Of a stretch of 64,000 nt of DNA, positions 22,431 to 35,400 are shown piece after piece. Origin of the DNA: Paragonimus westermani (taxonomy: Eukaryota > Platyhelminthes > Trematoda > Plagiorchiida > Troglotrematidae); NCBI GenBank assembly GCA_008508345.1, contig QNGE01000101.1:117509-181508 (forward strand), read 5' to 3'. The notes beneath the pieces are model-generated. The model ran no database searches, was not told where the DNA came from, and worked only from the letters and a program-made list of their open reading frames with translations. The number at the start of each line of letters is the position of its first letter. Positions within the stretch are counted from its first letter, which is position 1. The position numbers and the translations under genes are program-made.

Positions 22431-23132
22431 TTATCGTTCAGTACATACAACAGTCATACCTAAAAATAAACAAAATAGGAATATGAAAACCGCTTTTGAC
22501 AAAATACATTTTTTGGGCAGGAATGTATCGTGTTTACTAAATGCATATTTCTTGATAGGAGAAGTTTTGGAAACAACATTCAAACGACGCGAACCTTTAT
22601 AATCGTAACTTTCAAATCCGTCATGATAACAAAACGTTGAGGCATTGAGTGATATCAAAAATGGAAAAATAACAGGGAATTTCAACGAGATCCTGAGGTT
22701 ACGTAGCGCATATTGTACACTTTCACTGTGTTGATAATGGAGTTTAAGTGCTGTATTTGTTGTGTTGTTTCGTCGTAAGTTCTTCATGTTTTTGTTAAAG
22801 AGCACAGACGTAAAAAAGCGTTTCTTTGGAAAGAGCTGTCTTATATATGATACCGCCGAAGTGAATGGGCCGAAATCAAGTTGTTTATTAGGTGTCTTGA
22901 GATTCAATTGGCTTTGGTGAAGCCTGACGAGAGGTAAAGGACACTTCCTATGTGGTGGTAAATATAAAGCTCGAGATCCGAAATTGGCTACACTTTCTCG
23001 TCCGCTTATCAAGATTTGAAACAACATTCTACCTTCAATGAAGCAGAAAAACTTTGTTTCCGAGTTGAGTTTACACGGATTTACGTCCGTCACTGACAGC
23101 CTAGTCAAAGGACGCTCCGTGAAGTGCGACAA
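22431..23132 (-). CDS. Longest open frame in the window, unidentified
   Basis: The frame is open for more than 233 codons on the minus strand, down to a stop at 22431. Its first plausible start is a TTG, and the frame is open a little further upstream, so it may be a 3' exon rather than a whole gene. The C-terminus has one hydrophobic run (AVFIFLFCLFLGMTVV) followed by CTER, which would be a tail anchor if translated. The remainder is basic and lacks known domains. A GTAAGT donor-like site just upstream (near 23145) argues against a simple single exon. It lies directly before the PLE RT relict on the same strand but does not resemble PLE protein. The length is unusual for chance in this window. 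Confidence 0.3.
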   Translation of the reverse strand: MSHFTERPLTRLSVTDVNPCKLNSETKFFCFIEGRMLFQILISGRESVANFGSRALYLPPHRKCPLPLVRLHQSQLNLKTPNKQLDFGPFTSAVSYIRQLFPKKRFFTSVLFNKNMKNLRRNNTTNTALKLHYQHSESVQYALRNLRISLKFPVIFPFLISLNASTFCYHDGFESYDYKGSRRLNVVSKTSPIKKYAFSKHDTFLPKKCILSKAVFIFLFCLFLGMTVVCTER

Positions 23133-24340
23133 CAGCGAATGACTTACTCTTAGCTTTGGTGCTTATTTTGATAGGGCACGTATTCGTGCAACCGACAAAC
23201 ACAAGTAAAAAGGTTTAAAACAAGCATTATATAACCAGCTTGATGCTTCTACCTGGATTTTCATTTTCGATATTTGAGCGCAGAGCACTTATTCACGTGG
23301 TGGCGTCATTTGTCAGAACAACACAGTGCGTTGTGTGTTTGATACGATCGGTTTATAACATGTGATTTATAATCCGGTTGTGTTGATGCCAACTTCAACA
23401 TAACTCAACTCCATTCCAGATTACTGACACGTCGGTGTGACCACAAGAATTTTGTTTATTCACAATTAACAGCACATTTCTTACAGTTTCAAGTTAACTG
23501 TATGAGAATAAATCTCTTTAGGTAAGTTGACACTAACAGTTCTAACATCAAAGTTTTTGCTAATCTGAGTGTTGTACTACGGTTCATAACGGTTCAGAAG
23601 CAAACGCATCTGATTTGTTCGCACACCATTCGGTGGAAGTTCACTTCATAACACTATTGTCTACTAACGCATGTACTAATAGTTCGCCAGTAGTAACGAA
23701 GTCCATTCAGTACTTTTGCTCATTACACAGCAGTGGAAGCACCTATGCGTTTCAACAATAACCTACTGTAGTCATAAATAAAGCAGGACAGCAGAAGTGA
23801 GTTGTTCTGATGGTTACTATCAGGTTAACTCTAACAAAGTTACTCCGATAACAATGACCAGGTAGGTAAGAAAATCAAGTTTTGGAGGCTGCAGTCGAAA
23901 TGCCTGCTATTAGTCACACAATCATTGTTACAAGTTGTGTGTTTGAGTGATCGTATGCTGAAGGGCGTTCAATGTCCACGCGAGCATTACTGGACAGCCA
24001 TTCTACGCGAAGGCTACTGTGCACAAATTACTTCACCCAAAATGTTGTCAGGAGTGCACATCTTTAAATTCGTACGTGGCAGGCATCAGAGAAAGCTCTG
24101 CTTTTGATTAATCCGGACAGATCATCATGAGATCTCTCCGCTGTACACGCTTCATTGAAATGGACTGTCTTCTCTGTTGCCTTTTCAATGCGCATAAGAT
24201 ATATTTGGCCGATGGTATTGAACTTCTTGGTGAGTTCACTACTTTTATCGGGTTACGACTCAACTCCTGTATGTATGAATTCAGTAAAAAATAATGTCGA
24301 GATTCCGAATGCTGAACGCCAGTAAGAATTTTCGCATCGA
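23133..24340. other. No feature recognised
   Basis: No repeat, RNA or supported exon; a 38-nt splice-flanked frame near 23835-23872 (plus) is within chance. Confidence 0.35.
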
Positions 24341-24344
24341 ATTA

Positions 24345-24560
24345 CACAAATCTAGCCTCTGCACGAAGAAGTTAATCGCGTGGGTAGTAAAATTCCCTCG
24401 GTTGACGATAATTCGAATTCAAAGTTTGAAGCGTTGTTTGTGGTATGACCAATGTATGTCGCTGGATATGAGCAAACAAATGAGTACACACAACAGCTGG
24501 TTGCACAACATGGAATATTGTCTGAGTTGTGACTTGATCTCACGTTTTATGTGCTAAATC
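24345..24560 (-). mobile_element. PLE relict, second subfamily, minus strand
   Basis: Minus strand reads SCCVYSFVCSYPATYIGHTT, the start of the GIY-YIG domain (CVY.F.C.....YIG.T). The preceding linker can be followed in other frames. It faces away from the plus-strand copy at 24650, giving a head-to-head pair with about 90 bp between. Confidence 0.65.
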
Positions 24561-24649
24561 AAAAACGAAGCTTCATGCAATGCCTGAGGGTTACAGCGGT
24601 AAAGATCTGCACCCCTAACACTTTACAAACTGAGTTAGACTTTCTGTAA

Positions 24650-25175
24650 GAAGTGTTCTTGCAGAATGGCTGCCCAGTGCATTTCATTCAGAAGCCGATA
24701 CGGACGGTAGAGTTGAAACTTAAGCCACCCTCTGTGAATAATAAGCTTGCGTTTATTAGCCTTTCTTGTAAAGGAGATCCCATGGACGAAGTTATCTCAA
24801 GAAAGCTCTCGAAGTTAGTCGAAATAACCCACCTTGCCGCTCAGACTTGCGTGAGTATCCGTTCAACACCGGTTATGTCACAACTCAACGAAAACTTCCA
24901 TTTCTGCAACCAGCTGTTGCGTGTGCTTATTTGATTGTTCGTGTCGATCAGCATATATCGGTCATACTTCAAGGCAATTTTCCGACAGAGTGCGTGAACG
25001 TCATCCTGCATCGTCAATCACTGATGTGAGTAAAGCTATTTCACGCTCAATGATTGCTCATTTGACCGACTCTAATAATCCTTTCAGTAAGAAAGATGCT
25101 TTGCAGATGGTCTACCGAATGCCAAGGAACCGATCGAAAATAATGAAATTCTGAATGTTGATCATTGCCGAGGCC
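24650..25175 (+). mobile_element. PLE relict, second subfamily, linker and GIY-YIG
   Basis: In order: FLQNGCPVHFIQKPI (usual G.P..FI.K.I), then LAFISLSCKGDPMDEVISRK (usual PVFI.LPFKGD....L.R.L) and LVEITHLAAQTCVSI, all in one frame at 24653-24934. A shift to another frame gives CLFDCSCRSAYIGHTSRQFS with RERHP and AHLTDSNN to 25154. So the RT-to-endonuclease linker and most of the GIY-YIG domain are present but frameshifted. The RT itself is absent. No hammerhead-like fold was found after it. Confidence 0.8.
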
Positions 25176-27783
25176 GCTAGTATCTGACTCCGCAACCCTG
25201 ACCTTTGCGCTCGAAGGAAGTTCATGCAAATACTTATTCTCTCATGGCTCACGATCAGTCAAACTCATAAGTTGGAACAGTAAATGCGTAACTGATAACA
25301 AACACGTTGTCCGTGACCTCTTTTGACCGTTCTGCTGATTCACTTCGGTTACGTATTCATTTTTATTGTATTAAATTAGCCTCATGATCATGTACAGAAA
25401 ACAAGTCTCGTTCGTTATCTTGTCTTTGTGAGTAACCTACTTAAACTTATCTACCCAAATTCTTCTGGATTTTTCAAAAATGTGTTTTAAAAAAGGTTCT
25501 GCCGCTTTCTTTTAGACCTGGTAAATGGTACAGATTTGAAGTGTACGTCACCATACGTGTTAACTGGTCAACCGTCTTCATGGTTATTCCCGGAACGATA
25601 TTCCTCCCTGAAACAAATTTAACGGACAGACAGTTTTCGCCCACCCAGAAACATTGCAACTCGTTTGAATATTCTAATTCTGTAGAGCAGTACAATGCGC
25701 AAAGTGCATCTGTTGGTTGAAGTGTGCCGATTTTCTGACATCGTTGTGTTCACTCCGCACTCAAATTTATTATATGGAGTAAACAATGTATTTTCGCTGT
25801 TGTTCAGCTCATATCGCAAGTAGCACTGAAACTAAAAGTGCACTGTGCGAACTTTGGCTCTGTTGGTCATCCTTAAGTTAAGTGGACAGCTACGTGTTCA
25901 ATTCTACTGAATCTCTTTACGAACATATCATTTTTGGTTGCGATTCCCTTAACTAACAGATATAGATTAGCATTCTTGATTTCAAAGCATGTATTGCAAT
26001 AAGGTTATTCTAGAGTTAAGACTAATGTTTCATGAGGCATTTGTCGTAAAAGAGATTCAAGTGGACAGTGCGTTTTTACTGAGAAAAACCAGGCATAAAT
26101 TTACGCGAAAAGTAAAATGTTTAACCGTTCAAAAGGAGCATTGTCAGTGAGTTGTGTTCCAGTTGCCGTCAACCTGTCTTTTGTGATAACGTTCTACCTC
26201 TGAATGCCTGTACGCTTATGTGCCGGTTAATATTTGGAAAGTTATCACCTAGCGGTCACGAGCTAGACACATTCATAGTCCGTACACTCATTTCTCATAT
26301 TCATATCACTTTTGGCAGTCCTCGCACAAACGAAACTTTGGCTTTGGCTAACATCTGAATGCCAATGCAGTACCTCTTAGTTTGTATCCATTTGATCTCT
26401 AAAACAATTTCACTTGACAACCTCGTTCTACGTCCGCTCGTCCAAACTACGGGTCTACTCCGTGGTTCAGTTGTGCGCAAAAACACATTCTTGATGAACA
26501 AAATGCACAGAATAGAGTGGAATTTTAGTCAAGGATGATTTAACTTAAACTAGCAGTATTAAAATTTATATAATAAATTCACATGTGAACACGATAGGAT
26601 CGTTTGCACAAATGAATATGACACAATAACGACAGGAACGCTGCTAAACTTTTTGTTTTCATTTGAACTGCAACTTGACGAGTAACCTATGGATTTTAGA
26701 ACATGATATGTGGATTCAAAAATGTGCTGGTCAAACAAGAGAACCGACTTCTTTCAGTCGTGCATAAAACAGCGTGATGTTGAGTATATACAGTTTATAA
26801 CAGTTTAACAGCACTTGATTTGTCTCCTCATTTTTCTAACTAGGAGTGTTTTGTTTGTGAACAAACATCTAATGTTTTGGTGATTCAATCGTTTTGAAAA
26901 GACGACTGGTCAATTGGAAACATTCTGTTTATGAACGCTAGGGATGCTCTCGTTATGTAGACGGCGCGCCACTCCCTTTACAGGTCACAACGTGATGGAC
27001 AATCCATCTCTCCAAAATTGAAAACATTTGTGATGGACCGCCCTGAACTTTCGGATTGACGTTTGCTTATATTTGTTTGCTCCCATTGAAAAATGTGACT
27101 CAGTCTGTGCATTCTGTCACTGTAAATGACGTAACGCAGTGCGCCAATTCACTTTGAATATCTTTATGATTTTTTTTAACGAATTTTGTTGTTTAATCCG
27201 TGGAGTGAAAAGCAAAACGGAAACTGGCTCCTACTGTGTAAGTTTTAGCTGTCAAAACATTATCTTGTATTTAAAACTGGTAAATTTAGTTTTCGATGGA
27301 GGCAGTTGAAGTTCCGGCAATTTAACCATCGTCCTCAACCTCTAAATAAGTATTATTTACTAGTAAAAGAAAGAAATAGTGTTACACAGCAAAGTTTACC
27401 ATGGCATTCACAAATGCTCGCGGCCTGACTTTGAACCGTTCATTCAGTGCATATGTATTCCCTCTCTATCACGGACACCATTCACACCAGTCCACACTTT
27501 CCAACTGATTATGAACATGTATGTGTCCGTTACGTAGATGGCTTTTCGAGGGCTGCCGTATCCAGCGGATACCTGAGATTTGGTGTTATGTTCATTTGTG
27601 ACCGTACTCGTAAACGTTAAAAAAATGAATTTCGACCGTTGTGATATATAGTCAAAAGCATCAAAGGATGGAGATTTCGTGTGTTTTCTTTCTGAAAAAT
27701 CCAGTAATTTTGAGAATGCGTAGATTCGATATGCTCCGACATGCTATTCCAATCTGGTCTATAATTGTTTTCCTACCATTCAG
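25176..27783. other. No feature recognised
   Basis: Open frames of up to 73 codons at 25474-25819 (minus) and 26152-26358 (plus) have no motif. I see no repeats. Confidence 0.4.
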
Positions 27784-27933
27784 GTTACTGTCAGTTTATG
27801 GGATATTCCGGTGTTATGTACGTGGTGTTATCAATGCTCTACATCAAATTGATTTCAGATATGTTGCACCGGGTTTGCCGTTCGTTCTGGAATAAAACAG
27901 ATTCATCACCACAAATACAAAAATTGATAACAG
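27784..27933 (+). CDS. Candidate internal exon with a membrane segment
   Basis: A pyrimidine-rich acceptor (TTTTCCTACCATTCAG) and a donor (AACAG|GTGTGAA) bound exactly 150 nt that stay open in one frame. The frame enters and leaves in phase 1, so the exon is symmetric. It encodes about 50 residues with a hydrophobic run GVMYVVLSMLYIKLI followed by a basic, polar stretch ending SSPQIQKLIT. That would suit a membrane segment with a cytosolic flank. No partner exon was found: the frame at 28361 does not join in phase. Family unknown. Confidence 0.35.
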
Positions 27934-28360
27934 GTGTGAATATTTCCAAACGTGAAGGAAAAATATAATCTGTCTGACCTCCTTAAAGTTGGTCTTATCA
28001 AAGTTTTGGCAAACACGCGAAGATTATTATTGACGTTATTATTTTGAATATTTGAGAAGTGATAACATTTGTAACTCATGGTGTACACGGCTGTCCCATG
28101 AACTGACAAAATAATCGCAACCATTTGTGTATTTGTTGCAAAATTTGGTCGAACATTTGTCAACTATTCCCTTAGTATGATTCGCCAAGATCTGTCAAAG
28201 AATAGATTGCAACAGGTGCTCATCTCAATTTTTGCTACATTACAGCGGCTCTAAAATTCGCCATGCTCCTAAGTTCTTACCAGAGTTTTTACATTAGTAA
28301 TCTTCGGCAGACTAATGGGAAAAATTTTGAACATTTCTTTTAATTTTACATTTTCAGTAC

Positions 28361-28789
28361 GTGTCAATATGTCTCAATATTTCTGTAACAATTTGGAGCT
28401 GCCTTGTGTTACTATTCACATGTACCGCATGTAATACTTCCCGCCGCCAAGGAAGAATGCAAGTTGACTTAAAACTGCCAAGATCTATCCCGCTGCGTAG
28501 TAGCATTCAGTCCAGATATCTGTCAAGCTGGGTGGATAAAATTCAAGTAAGCGAACAACCGTTTCATGGGATGTTCTCGAATCAAGAAGTCTGTCTCGGG
28601 AAATTGGTAGCCGACATTCTCGAACCTACAACTGTTTACTACATCAGTGGAATCAACTTTGGTTTTCATGATCACACTGACAAAATATCAAAGTACAGAC
28701 AACAGTCACGGCGGTCAAGAAACATCACTGTTTTAAGAAGCGGCGTTTGGACATTTCACTCCTACCCTACAGAGTTTGGTTTGGGGTGA
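28361..28789 (+). CDS. Candidate secreted or terminal exon, unidentified
   Basis: A strong acceptor (TTTAATTTTACATTTTCAG) lies just before a frame that stays open for about 142 codons to a TGA at 28787-28789. No ATG opens the frame, so it would be a spliced 3' exon. Its start is hydrophobic (NISVTIWSCLVLLFTCTAC), which could be a signal or membrane segment. The rest is polar (LGKLVADILEPTTVYYISG among others). An AATAAA follows within 25 bases of the stop (near 28808-28813), in an A-rich run. Length, acceptor and poly(A) signal agree, but no family is recognised. Confidence 0.3.
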   Translation: MSICLNISVTIWSCLVLLFTCTACNTSRRQGRMQVDLKLPRSIPLRSSIQSRYLSSWVDKIQVSEQPFHGMFSNQEVCLGKLVADILEPTTVYYISGINFGFHDHTDKISKYRQQSRRSRNITVLRSGVWTFHSYPTEFGLG

Positions 28790-29313
28790 TTTTCATTTTT
28801 AAAAAAAAATAAACAGTAGCCTTTTGAAACCCTTCCGAAGTTAACTCTCAATCAGATGTTGTTCCGACTGTAGTTATGTAAAAAGGGCTTTCGGAAGATA
28901 AAAACTGGGCAAAATATATAGAACCAACTGGGAAGAAACGTGTTTGGTGACCGGTAATTTCAAAAAAAGAGTGGTAGCAACTTGATCTTAAATGTTTCCT
29001 TATGCGTTGCGCATCAAGGCCCAGAAACTATTCTCCTTATTAATCTGAGGATAAGCAATGGAGTAAGCGCCGTTTGGTCACCACCATCTGACCATCTGAC
29101 CTCTTCATTCATTAATACCCGGGGTTTGTTACCATGGACGATTCGGAGCGTAGGCAATAGTGGTGGCATTTCGTAAAATGTTTGCCAAAACGCGCACTAG
29201 CGCACCAATATCAACATAGGCAACTTGACCGACAATCACGAACAACTTTTACTCCGCCTAGTCAACCTGTTAAGCAAAACCCTTACCGTTTTGGTTTTCT
29301 GGGGTACGAACGC

Positions 29314-29350
<37 letters not shown>

Positions 29351-32234
29351 CCGAAGCGAGGAGCTAGCCCAACAGTAGTAAGGATTCAACCCCACCGTAT
29401 GATGCCGCGTGCTTCCTGTCCGATACTTAGTGCAAATTGAAATCCAACAACCAGTTGGTGGTTTTATTTTGTTGTTGTAGATTGACTTTCAATTGTTCAC
29501 TCTCCTGGCCATATGCCCATGAAACCCAGGTAGGTATTTTCTCACTCGGCAACTGGATTAGCCCTAATTACTGTCTCCTTGAGTTTTCACCATATTTCCC
29601 ACAACTACTATCAGTTTTACTTGTCGTACTGGCTGCATAGTAAGAGAAAATGTTTACAACCCGTTTATGAGAAGTGTAGTGGAATGGTGACTTTGCTGTG
29701 TAATTTGGCCAAACACTGAGGTATAGTGAATATTGAATATGACTCGATAAAATGGAGAGCCTGACACCATGGAAACGTGTTTTTGTTGATGTCTTTAAAG
29801 TATCAACTTGCAATCACCTTCTTGATCCACGTTCCCAAATAAAAACAGTATATTAGGCATTTAGATTTCACTTTAAAAAATTATTTGCAGTGGTCTGTTC
29901 AATTTAATATATTTTTCCTTTTTGAAAAGACCCAAGCTTTATGTTAACTTTTAAGAGTCTTTAAATGAATCCAAGCATAAACTCTTTTGTTGATGCGCAT
30001 GCACTTCCTTCTGGTTTTGATGTCCTACGGTCCTCCTTCCAAGTCTTCTAACCGATAATTTCCAACTTTTCTCTAGGTCCAAGAAACAATTATCTAGATA
30101 GGGCTTTATTCCAAGTTATATTCACATTGATTGTGTAATGGTCCAATGTTTTGATGCTTGCCTGTACAATGTTGTCCGATTTATTCCACTCCCTTCGTCC
30201 TGAGCTTTACTAATGTATAACCATATCCTCAGATCAGTCCAAATTCAAATTTGCTCAAGCCCCTAACCGTGCATCCGCTTTACCCGTTGCCCGTTAATTT
30301 GCACGGTTGTTTAAATTGGTCGCGAGAAATTGCGAAGGAATTTATCCTGAAATGAAATCAATATTTTCATTAGATATTCTGTCTGACATAGATTATCTAT
30401 ATGAAAGATGAATATTTATTCCCAAGAGTACACAAACAATACCTTCAATTGTTGATTACTGATTACTTATGGCAACACAACGGACTGTTTTCAGAGATTC
30501 GAAAATCCGTCTTCGAGCTGCGGGCGAATCTTTGTAGTCTGTGCGACTTGAATCATACAATTTCGGAATTGCCTGAGTGCAGTCTGACAATATTGTGCAT
30601 GAGCAAACAGCATTAGAATGTGGTGATTGGAATTGCCCCGAAAGATTCTGATTGTCAGCAATGCGGTTGAAGATTACTCAACATAGCAACCATTGAACGA
30701 TCACGGATGCCACAATGCACGAGCGGGAGCAAAATATTTATGACTTAAAGTTCTACGTGAACAAATATATCAGTGTAATTATCATCGAAAAGTACAGTCC
30801 ATATTGCATGTGCATGCGAAAGATCGCATTCTGGATAGTCGGGGTTTGGATGAAAATATCTGAAAACTGGTTTTTCCATCATATTTATTCGTCCAGAGAA
30901 AACGGTAATTACCGCTACTCATGTTCGCAAAACTGGATCAGTTAAATTTAGGCATTCACTCTGGCTTGTGATTGTTGTCGATAGCCAGACAAAACAGTTT
31001 TAACCGCTTTGTGGAATATTATTCCTGGATGCAAGAACTCTTACACTTTTGCTAATATTCGACGTTTACAGAAAGATTATACGGCGCTGAGGTAGACGGA
31101 TCACCGTCTTACCCACTGGTGCCGAAGTCATTCCACGCCTACAATTATGTACTTCCAGAAACCCACAGGGTGAAATTAGAGCAAATCTTCAGAGACTTGG
31201 AATTTTTGATCCTATTCTCACCTGTTGTGCAAAAAATTTATTCGGCTTGATAAAAGACAACGTGTGTGCACAGTTTTTCATGCTGGAGTTGATTCGTGCA
31301 CGGAAGAAAGTTCAACTCATTTTACAGTGTTATTTTGCGATGTCAAACAGGAACTTCTGTTCACCCATAGAACTGTGAAGCAATTTTTTGAACAGAAAAT
31401 ATTTACCTACATTTCAACTTTTGTTTTCCCATTTTGGTGACATACACCTGGTAAAAAATTAACAACGTATACGCGAGACCCCAGAGAATTTGATCTGAAG
31501 CAATGATAATGTGTAATCTGTAGTAAAAAGTGAGGCTGCTAGCTTTGTGCTTTGTAGATTGAGAAGTAAGAGTGACGTAATCGAACAGCTGGATAGTTGC
31601 AGGCCAGATAATGCACCAACAGTGGTCTGCTACATCACGGAAACTTTGTTTTCACGCAAGTTTTACGATCAAAGATGATAAAATTAGTGGTTATTTGATT
31701 AGACTGTTGTCGCATTCCCGCATGGAGTCTTGAATCTCCCGTTGTCAACAGCTTAGTTTGTATGTCCTTTTTCATAAAAAAGGTTGGTCACCTTCTCATT
31801 TAATCAAGTGAAAGCCCAAAGCAACCCATATTACGGAGTATTGATTCGTTTTTAACATGTTTCGCGGTCCGCTTCTGTTGTCTCAGGACGCAAGTGCCGT
31901 ACATAGACAGGTAGTGGCAACTAGAAACCATATAACTTGGACGTCAATGGTTGCAAGTTAGGCTGCTTACGTACCTCTCGATCAGTCCTATTCAAATCAT
32001 CTCAACGACATTCACGAATTAACTATAATAACACAACTGAGACAAAAGAAGATTCACGTACAACTGCCTTTTAATGACCAGTGCAGTGGGCAGCAAATAG
32101 AATTATTAATAACTTCGGCGAATCGAAGCCGCCGAACGCAGTCGAACCAAGAAGCCTGTCGACGCCACTTCGCATTGAATCCACCAGTGCGTAAGCAATC
32201 GCAGAAACAACTGCACAGACAAACCTGACAACAG
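28790..32234. other. No gene recognised; one AT microsatellite
   Basis: Apart from the AT run at 29317-29346 I see no repeat. Frames such as 28982-29176 and 30401-30616 are within chance length. Confidence 0.4.
29317..29346. repeat. (AT)15 microsatellite
   Basis: Fifteen uninterrupted AT units, likely to vary in length between individuals. Confidence 0.95.
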
Positions 32235-32440
32235 TTCGACCTTTAGGATGAAAAAATACATGCGTGAATGGGTGCAGAATACTGTGCTACCGAGGAACTA
32301 CAACCTCACCGAAACGTAAGCAACCGGCATCTGTTACCACCAGGTACTTCCTGACTGTATGTCATGCTGCTGATCCGACTTGTACAGTTAAAACCACATA
32401 ACGTCATTCTGCCCCGAGGTTGTTGCGAGTTTCCGCGATG
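32235..32440 (+). mobile_element. Heavily decayed PLE GIY-YIG relict
   Basis: MREWVQNTVLPRNYNLTET recalls EHLPKWVQSSVLQKNDSVVE at 1-315. The next sections CAACCGGCATCTGTTACCAC and CTGTATGTCATGCTGCTGATC follow the same order as the endonuclease C-terminal part. Several stops. Borders are approximate. Confidence 0.6.
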
Positions 32441-35400
32441 TTTGCAATTAGCAGACGAAAGCAGGACTAAGCATTTATTGCACCAAAGTGCAAGGTAATT
32501 TGATAGGACTAATCCTGTTGGTCACTGGCTCGTGGGAGCAATTGATGTAAGGCTCATCTTAAGTTTTGCTCACTTTGGTTCTCAGGATGAAGAATTTCGG
32601 TCTTTTCGCACTTATTCGATAGTCCGTGTGAGATGCACTTATATATCACTAGTGATATACACCCTTGCATTATATGTCTGTTTTTTGTTCATCGCAAGCA
32701 ACAGTGTGTCATAGAATGTGCGAGTCAAATTTGATCATTTTAAAAACAGATTTATGAATCAGGCACTACAGCGTCCAGTGCACTGTTATGGTTTGCTTTG
32801 ATAACATCCGTTATTTTGCAACTAGATTTAGGCTGCAAACGAGTATGTTAGAATGTATGACGATACTAATTAGTTGTATATGTACCGAGGCTTTCTCTTT
32901 TTCAGCTGATCACACAATATATGCATTAACACAATGTTCTCTGGGCTCTCTTACTGCACCGTTTCTTTCGCTCTTTAAACAACGGTAGTTGACTGCAACG
33001 GAATGCCATCCTCAACAGGCTACAGGAAAACAAGACTAAAGTCAGGTGGTCGGTTCGTGCACATGTCACCTACACAGTCTATCGAGTTTTAATACAGTTT
33101 CCACTTTGTGTCATTGTAATATGTCGCCATGAGAGCAATCAGCGGAGTATAAATGCTCCGTAAACCGGTGATTTTATCCGTTTAATTTATTGAATACTGT
33201 GATAATCTGGTAACCTTCCGTTCAAACTCTGTCGGATTGGGTATTTCCGCCATGCTACGTTAACTGTTCTGACGCTGTTTGTGAAAAGTTCGTGAAAGAA
33301 GCTGTACAATGAATTCAGTTGCAGTCTGGTAAACAGATTATCTGCGTTTTTGACGCTTATGCACAGTTCGTTCAAACTTCAGTTGAGGTTTTAGATGAGA
33401 CCCAACTGCGAAAACTCAAGACTCTGGCTGGATCCCAACCAGCGACAGATAAAGCATGTATGATTCGATTCCAGCTGAAGCCCTGACTTTTCACAGTTGG
33501 GTAATAATTAATGTCACAAATCTGACAAACTACTTATCTGTTACGTTCATCGGAGTTAAACAGTTTTTACGAATCGCGCATTGGCATTTGGGCTATCACA
33601 TCTAACCATTGGACGGTTGGTAAAGTAGTCTCGAATTTACCATTACAAAAAAACATTTTTGTCTTCGTTTAGCTGATGATTATAACTCAGTTAAACCTGT
33701 CTTCATCAGTGAATTTCCTGAACTCACAGTCCGTCGAAAATAGGTCGTCACAGTCAGTGTATCAAAAACTCCCAATGGTGGTTTTCAAATAATCCCGTAT
33801 GTTTCCTGCTGTTTATACGCTGCTTGTAAACGTAGGTAAGCACTAATGGTTTTGCAGGTAATGTAATCGCCCAACGGACAGTATTCTTGTAAAAATTGCA
33901 CCTTAGAAAAAGTGCAGACCGCTTGAAAGCAGGTGGGAAACCAACATTGGGTAACTGAATCGATATGAAAACAACATGCTAGTTGCTCTGCATAGTCAAA
34001 CCAGGTGTTGTTCTAATTTGACATACTTACAGATATAATTTACTAGGTCAGAAAGTCCATATAGTCCGTTTAGTTAAAGGACACGTCACAAGTTTACTTC
34101 TACGGTAAGCTGTCTGAAGAACGAATGGATTCATATATTGCAAATCTTGTTGCATTGTCTCGCACGCAAACTGTCGCTAAAAAACAATGCTTGATCACCT
34201 CGCAAGCAGCATCTAAGTGGAATAAAAGTTGATCAGCCGGGTTTCTCGGTTTTGAAGAATATCTTCTGCATTTAGGCAGTACGTCTGCTTTACATTCATA
34301 CACATTTTATTGTTTCATTAGGCGGGAAGCTTTATTTGGAACCACTTATAATGGATTCGAAGGCTATAACTTTTTCATTCCTCTCATCATGACATGTTCA
34401 CGTTAGAAAGTGAAACCCACTTCAAAAAAAACAAAGACTGTATAAATTATTTGCTAGCTGCATTTTAAGAAGGTTTCCTTTTTTCAAATATACTGCCAAA
34501 TTTCGAGTTTCTGAAACTAGTTTTATTTTGCACAAATGACAATATTTCGATGTACGTTCGCGAAGTGTACGACTCTTCGATGAGTGGTTTCTGGCAGATC
34601 TGGTAACTTCTCACCGCCTTCAAGTATACATCTCACAGAATTTTATATAAGGTCTGCTACATTATGTTGCACATTTCGTAAGGCACTTATTTGAGTGTCT
34701 TCTCTTGCAGCTTGCCCGGTTTCATCTCATAAATACTCGGATACATAAGCTGTTGCAGGAGGACAGATTTCTGCTTTCCCAGCACCACCGGTGTGTGGGT
34801 CGGGAACAACTGCATCACAGGGTATACTGTTCAGAACAAACAAATGAGAGATAAGAAAGTGAATGCCGACATACGGCTGTATTAAGTGTGTACGCTGAAA
34901 TACAATGGAGCATCAGTTCTGCAGTTGTGCACTGATGGCAGTTTGTCAGAGGAATGATAAGGAAGCCAATAACCGACATGACCTCTTGAAAGTTTGTCAA
35001 CTGAGCACAGTTGTAACATTTTCGTTTGGTTCTGCTGAGACTGGGAGGTAGGTAGCATTTCTCGATGCGAAAATAATGCTGATGAAGCTGCGATTGCGTT
35101 GTAATTTGCTGATTCCGTGACACATTTCCAGCGCTTGCTCCTTTGGCATTCTTGCTGGTTCAGATGGTGACATACAAGCGAACAACTTGGAGATGTGAAG
35201 TATTCTGTAGGTAGCGATGAAGCCCCTTCCGAGATGTTTGCATTTCGTTGAGCAATGAAACAATTCTGGCTGTCTTATTGAATGTTGAGTTCTTCAAAGG
35301 TCTATAATTTCTTCTGTGGCTTCCGTCTGAACATATCTTGGTATGCTGATGACAGGCCCATTTTCTTGTATTTTTGGGCAACGTCATATTATGGGGGGGA

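Noticed and set aside
27784..27933. Weak similarity of SSPQIQKLIT to the segment before the first membrane helix of FUNDC-type proteins
   Set aside because: The exon's own membrane segment lies on the wrong side and the diagnostic GW..G block is not found nearby.
34980..35030. CYNC resembling a retroviral-type zinc knuckle
   Set aside because: The histidine and last cysteine of the CCHC pattern are missing.
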